Shown: one piece after another, positions 61,212 to 64,000 of the stretch
Layout of the letters: each line of letters opens with the position of its first letter
How positions within the stretch are numbered: the first letter of the stretch is position 1
Assembly (NCBI RefSeq): GCF_003480435.1
Contig: NZ_QUJB01000009.1
Coordinates: 36,547-100,546 of the forward strand
From: Clostridium sp. AM30-24
GTDB taxonomy: Bacteria; Bacillota; Clostridia; Lachnospirales; Lachnospiraceae
Reading direction: 5' to 3'
DNA length: 64,000 nucleotides
Translations under genes and position numbers: made by a program
The notes under the pieces: model-generated
Told to the model about the DNA's origin: nothing
Seen by the model: only the letters and a program-made list of their open reading frames with translations
Database searches by the model: none

Positions 61212-61694
61212 TTATTCATGTCTTTTTCCGGTGACGTTCTCAGTTACGATCTTCCAGACCGTCACTGCGTTCACCATTGCCTCCGCGAACGAGTTCTCTT
61301 CGAATGCCTTCTTCTGACTCATCTGATTCATGAGGCTCGCCAGAGCTTTTTTCTTCGATGTGAGATCTTCCACGAAATATGCAGTTCCGTTTCCGCAGAT
61401 GCTCTCAAAGCTTGTCGTCGACTTGCAGGCTGCGTCATAATCGATCTTCAGGCTATTTTTCCCGTAAATACAATATGAAACCTGAGGATTCTCCCTGATC
61501 TTATCGATCTTCGTCCCTTCCTTCGCTCCGTGAAAATACAGAACCAGCTTTCCTTCTTCCACTTCTGCACCATAATTCAATGGAATTAAATAAGGACATG
61601 ACTCATCGTGGAACGCAACGGTGCACACAGTCTCCCGTTTCGCGATCGCCACAATATCAGCCATGTCCTTCAATTCTCTGTCACTTCGTCTCAT
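61212..61694 (-). CDS. Pyridoxamine 5'-phosphate oxidase-like flavin protein
   Basis: 160 residues, split-barrel flavin-binding family (NimA/PNPOx-like). MRRSDRELKDMADIVAIAKR, VAFHDESCPYLIPLNYGAEV, LYFHGAKEGTKIDKIRENPQ and CYxG-like VSYCIYGKNS. Start at 61694 with GGAGG five bases upstream; the frame opens 24 codons higher but without a site. Function in flavin- or nitro-reduction unproven. Confidence 0.85.
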   Translation of the reverse strand: MRRSDRELKDMADIVAIAKRETVCTVAFHDESCPYLIPLNYGAEVEEGKLVLYFHGAKEGTKIDKIRENPQVSYCIYGKNSLKIDYDAACKSTTSFESICGNGTAYFVEDLTSKKKALASLMNQMSQKKAFEENSFAEAMVNAVTVWKIVTENVTGKRHE

Positions 61695-61816
61695 CCAGAC
61701 CTCCATTCCAGTCATAAAGCTCCTGCACTTTTGCCATTCTCCATTTCGATCCTTCAGGATTTTCATTGAAATTCCGCATTCAGCGCCATCCGCCAGACTT
61801 CCCGTAAGATGAGACT

Positions 61817-61845
61817 ATCATATCATAATTTTTTTAATATCTCAA
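61817..61845 (-). promoter_or_regulatory. Sigma-A promoter of the PNPOx-like gene
   Basis: Minus strand TTGAGA (61845-61840), 17-nt spacer, TATGAT (61822-61817); a second TATGAT overlaps five bases upstream. Confidence 0.65.
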
Positions 61846-61975
61846 GTAATATACCGTTATCTTGTTCCTTCTGTCTGAAATTATCCCGCAATTCAGAATA
61901 CTAAATTGCAGTTCCAGCACCACCGCAGACTGATCATGACCCATGATCACAATTCCAGAGCTTTCTCCTATTATC

Positions 61976-62299
61976 CTAAAATACGGCCTGAATCAAAAAC
62001 ATATAAAGTACAGTTCCCGCCGCAATACTGAGTAGTGTATTCCTCTTCCATACGTGCAGCCCGACAACCACTGCGGAAGCTGCAATCTCCGGAATTCCAT
62101 GAGATCCCGCAAAAAAGCTCACATTTTTCAGGCAGTACACCACCAGCATCCCCATGATCGCATACGGAAGAACTCCCGATAAATATGTAATGTATCCGGG
62201 GATCTCCTTCTTCCTGCCGAATATCACAAACGGAAGAAATCTTAAAACTATCGTTACTGCAACGCATACCGCGATCAGTGTGACCGCCCTCAAATCCAT
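61976..62299 (-). CDS. azlD: AzlD-type branched-chain amino acid permease subunit
   Basis: 107 residues, three to four membrane helices (VTLIAVCVAVTIVLRFLPFV; YITYLSGVLPYAIMGMLVVY; START-like NTLLSIAAGTVLYMFLIQAV at the end). Works with AzlC as an exporter of branched-chain amino acids. Start at 62299 with AGGAGG upstream. Separated from azlC by 143 bp, more than the usual direct overlap. Confidence 0.92.
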   Translation of the reverse strand: MDLRAVTLIAVCVAVTIVLRFLPFVIFGRKKEIPGYITYLSGVLPYAIMGMLVVYCLKNVSFFAGSHGIPEIAASAVVVGLHVWKRNTLLSIAAGTVLYMFLIQAVF

Positions 62300-62442
62300 C
62301 CTCTCTATTCCTCCTAAATCAAGCAAAATCCACTGCTACCACTGTATTGTACGGAATTTTCAGTTCGAAAATTTCCTACCCATGTGCAGCAACCTGGGCA
62401 CTGTTTTCATACTATTTCCTGTTCTTCGGAAAATATCATGAA

Positions 62443-63135
62443 TTATGCCGTCGTCTGGCTGCTCTCTGTTTTCTTACTCCCACGCATCAGCGTCAAAATC
62501 ACCGTGATAGAGATCATCGACGGGATCAGAAAGGCTGATGCCCCAAAGATCAACAGACAGATCACGGATGCAGCAACACCTGCAACGGCGCTTCTGTGAT
62601 CCTTCGTGCTCATCCACTGTTCCGTAAATACCACCAGAAACAGAGCTGTCATCGAGAAATCGATCCCTTCCGTATTGATATTCAATACACTCCCGAGCAC
62701 CGATCCCATCACGCTTCCAATCACCCAGTAAATCTGGTTCAACAGCGAGACAAGGAAGAAATATTTCTTCTCCTCGACCCCCTCCGGTACATCTCCACTG
62801 CACACCAGCGAATACGTCTCATCCGTAAGCGCAAAGATCAAATACGGCTTATATGGTTTTGTGTCCTTATATCGTTCCAGCATAGAGATTCCATAAAATA
62901 AATGTCTTGCGTTGACCATCAGTGTCATAAGTGCCGCTGAGATCAGCGACGCGCCACCTGTTATCAGATCAATTGCCACATACTGCATTGACCCCGCATA
63001 AATGAACACACTCATCGCGAGCGCCCAGGTGATGCCGTAGCCCTTCGCTCCCAGCAGCATTCCAAATCCGATTCCCAGAACGATATATCCCGCCATTACC
63101 GGAATTGATCGTTTCAACGCATATCGAAATGTCAT
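62443..63135 (-). CDS. azlC: AzlC-type branched-chain amino acid permease
   Basis: 230 residues, about seven helices. FRYALKRSIPVMAGYIVLGI, YAGSMQYVAIDLITGGASLI and VNARHLFYGISMLERYKDTK are family blocks. Start at MTFRYALKRS (63135) with AGGAG seven bases before; further in-frame ATGs at 63153 and above have weaker sites. Pairs with azlD. Confidence 0.93.
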   Translation of the reverse strand: MTFRYALKRSIPVMAGYIVLGIGFGMLLGAKGYGITWALAMSVFIYAGSMQYVAIDLITGGASLISAALMTLMVNARHLFYGISMLERYKDTKPYKPYLIFALTDETYSLVCSGDVPEGVEEKKYFFLVSLLNQIYWVIGSVMGSVLGSVLNINTEGIDFSMTALFLVVFTEQWMSTKDHRSAVAGVAASVICLLIFGASAFLIPSMISITVILTLMRGSKKTESSQTTA

Positions 63136-63216
63136 ATCTGTTCTCCTATCCATATTATTTTGAGATCTCTCCTGTTCATCTCCATCACGCTCCCATAATT
63201 CGGGTTTTCCGTCAAA

Positions 63217-63248
63217 CAAAAAAAGAGCTTGCAAAACAAGCTCTTTTC
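63217..63248 (-). terminator. Rho-independent terminator of the tRNA cluster
   Basis: Minus strand AAAGAGCTTG, TTTTG loop, CAAGCTCTTT, then T run. Begins two bases after the tRNA-Leu 3' end. Confidence 0.9.
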
Positions 63249-63249
63249 A

Positions 63250-63333
63250 TGCCGGTGACCGGACTTGAACCGGTACGGGGTTGCCCCCGAGGGATTTTAA
63301 GTCCCTTGCGTCTGCCTATTCCGCCACACCGGC
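63250..63333 (-). tRNA. tRNA-Leu (UAA anticodon)
   Basis: 84 nt with the long variable arm of class II tRNA. Acceptor GCCGGTG/CACCGGC, discriminator A. Anticodon loop CTTAAAA gives UAA. Last of the seven-gene cluster. Confidence 0.96.
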
Positions 63334-63370
63334 AGACATATAAATATGTCGATGATGGTTCCCCATCAAA

Positions 63371-63443
63371 TGGGACCTATAGGGCTCGAACCTATGACCC
63401 TCTGCTTGTAAGGCAGATGCTCTCCCAGCTGAGCTAAGATCCC
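63371..63443 (-). tRNA. tRNA-Val (UAC anticodon)
   Basis: Acceptor GGGATCT/AGGTCCC with one wobble pair, discriminator A. Anticodon loop CTTACAA gives UAC. T-loop GGTTCGAGCCC. Confidence 0.96.
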
Positions 63444-63478
63444 AGATATGAAATTAATAATCCTTATTTCTAAGGAAA

Positions 63479-63552
63479 CGGCCCGGATGGGATTCGAACC
63501 CACGACCTCCGCCGTGACAGGGCGGCGCTCTAACCAGCTGAGCCACCGGGCC
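63479..63552 (-). tRNA. tRNA-Asp (GUC anticodon)
   Basis: Acceptor GGCCCGG/CCGGGCC, discriminator G as expected for Asp. Anticodon loop CTGTCAC gives GUC. Confidence 0.96.
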
Positions 63553-63596
63553 AAAATAAATATTATCAGTTTTAATGAACCTTTTACCAGGTAGAG

Positions 63597-63670
63597 TGGA
63601 CCTTCAGGGACTTGAACCCGGGACCGACCGGTTATGAGCCGGTTGCTCTAACCAACTGAGCTAAAGGTCC
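63597..63670 (-). tRNA. tRNA with CAU anticodon (Met elongator or Ile2)
   Basis: Acceptor GGACCTT/AAGGTCC, discriminator A. Anticodon loop CTCATAA gives CAU. It is not the initiator, because the first acceptor pair is G-C. The acceptor resembles Ile2 genes, in which C34 is changed to lysidine by TilS, but elongator Met cannot be excluded by eye. Confidence 0.9.
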
Positions 63671-63687
63671 ATAAGTTTAGGACTGAA

Positions 63688-63760
63688 AGCCGATGATCGG
63701 ACTCGAACCGATAACCTGCTGATTACAAATCAGCTGCTCTGCCAATTGAGCCACATCGGC
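63688..63760 (-). tRNA. tRNA-Thr (UGU anticodon)
   Basis: Acceptor GCCGATG/CATCGGC, discriminator T. Anticodon loop TTTGTAA gives UGU. T-loop GGTTCGAGTCC. Confidence 0.96.
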
Positions 63761-63767
63761 ACATCAA

Positions 63768-63839
63768 TGACCCCAAGGGGATTCGGACCCCTGTTACCGC
63801 CGTGAAAGGGCGATGTCTTAACCGCTTGACCATGGGGCC
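63768..63839 (-). tRNA. tRNA-Glu (UUC anticodon)
   Basis: Acceptor GGCCCCA/TGGGGTC with a G-U second pair, discriminator A. Anticodon loop CTTTCAC gives UUC. T-loop GGTCCGAATCC has C instead of the usual T at its second position (GTCCG rather than GTTCG), common in bacterial tRNA-Glu. Confidence 0.95.
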
Positions 63840-63892
63840 GCGTTCATTATTTGTACCAGAAGCTCATATCCATGAAACTGGCAAAATAAAAA

Positions 63893-63965
63893 CTCCCCGA
63901 GTAGGACTCGAACCTACGACAGCGCGGTTAACAGCCGCGTGCTCTACCGACTGAGCTATCGAGGA
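63893..63965 (-). tRNA. tRNA-Asn (GUU anticodon)
   Basis: Acceptor TCCTCGA/TCGGGGA, discriminator G. Anticodon loop CTGTTAA gives GUU. First tRNA of the cluster inside the window; the promoter lies beyond base 64000 or further genes precede it. Confidence 0.96.
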
Positions 63966-64000
63966 ATATTTCCTTTGTTCTTAGCTGTTCCTTAAGAACA

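Overview
All recognisable genes in this window lie on the minus strand, so they read from high to low coordinates. The window looks like a leading-strand housekeeping stretch of a Firmicutes (Clostridia) chromosome. A gut Lachnospiraceae-type organism of mid-range GC fits best. Reasons: an S10-spc-alpha ribosomal supercluster with a KOW protein between map and infA, zinc-type S14, Cys4-zinc adenylate kinase, ECF transporter genes linked to truA, AGGAGG-type ribosome binding sites, TTGACA/TATAAT promoters, and choline-binding-like and SLH surface proteins. The species is an inference.

Layout in transcription order (high to low). (1) 63250-63965: seven tRNA genes (Asn, Glu, Thr, CAU, Asp, Val, Leu) and a terminator. 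(2) 58049-63135: azlC and azlD, a flavin-nucleotide oxidase-like protein and two tandem AbgB-like M20 amidohydrolases. (3) 49504-57787: tRNA-Arg, a YgjP-type metallopeptidase, recJ, a Ca2+ P-type ATPase, mscL with a zinc ribbon, a second truA and an orphan RsgI-like protein. (4) 45626-49431: two identical tRNA-Gln genes, an acyl-ACP thioesterase, cvfB-like, ridA and a degenerate MsmK-like ABC ATPase. (5) 40004-45471: PucR-type regulator, ftsE, ftsX, an EnvC/PcsB-like M23 hydrolase and a C-terminal processing protease, a division/peptidoglycan set. (6) 22719-39497: rpsJ to rplQ, with strong sigma-A promoters before rpsJ and before rpmJ, and several unusually long structured spacers. (7) 14532-22067: a surface/export block (SLH protein, MacAB-like tripartite transporter, two cell-wall-binding repeat proteins) inserted between rplQ and the ECF genes. 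(8) 10324-14316: ecfA1, ecfA2, ecfT, truA. (9) 1104-10327: a sodium:solute symporter translationally coupled to truA and to a sensor kinase and NtrC-family response regulator, followed by a 5-oxoproline operon (NRAMP-like permease, pxpA, pxpB, pxpC, D-glutamate-cyclase-like protein). (10) 1-451: the start of a MATE transporter.

The most unusual items are: an ABC ATPase that keeps Walker A but has lost the Q-loop Gln, signature, Walker B Glu and H-loop His (45626-46723); an NtrC-type regulator with GAFAGA instead of GAFTGA, placed before a sigma-A-type promoter and a 23-nt palindrome (6061-7597); an NRAMP-fold protein without the metal motifs inside the 5-oxoproline operon; a short promoter-to-terminator unit with competing hairpins (830-951); structured spacers around rpsJ and rpsH; and several palindromic or tandem repeats. 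No CRISPR array, prophage or intact insertion sequence was seen.
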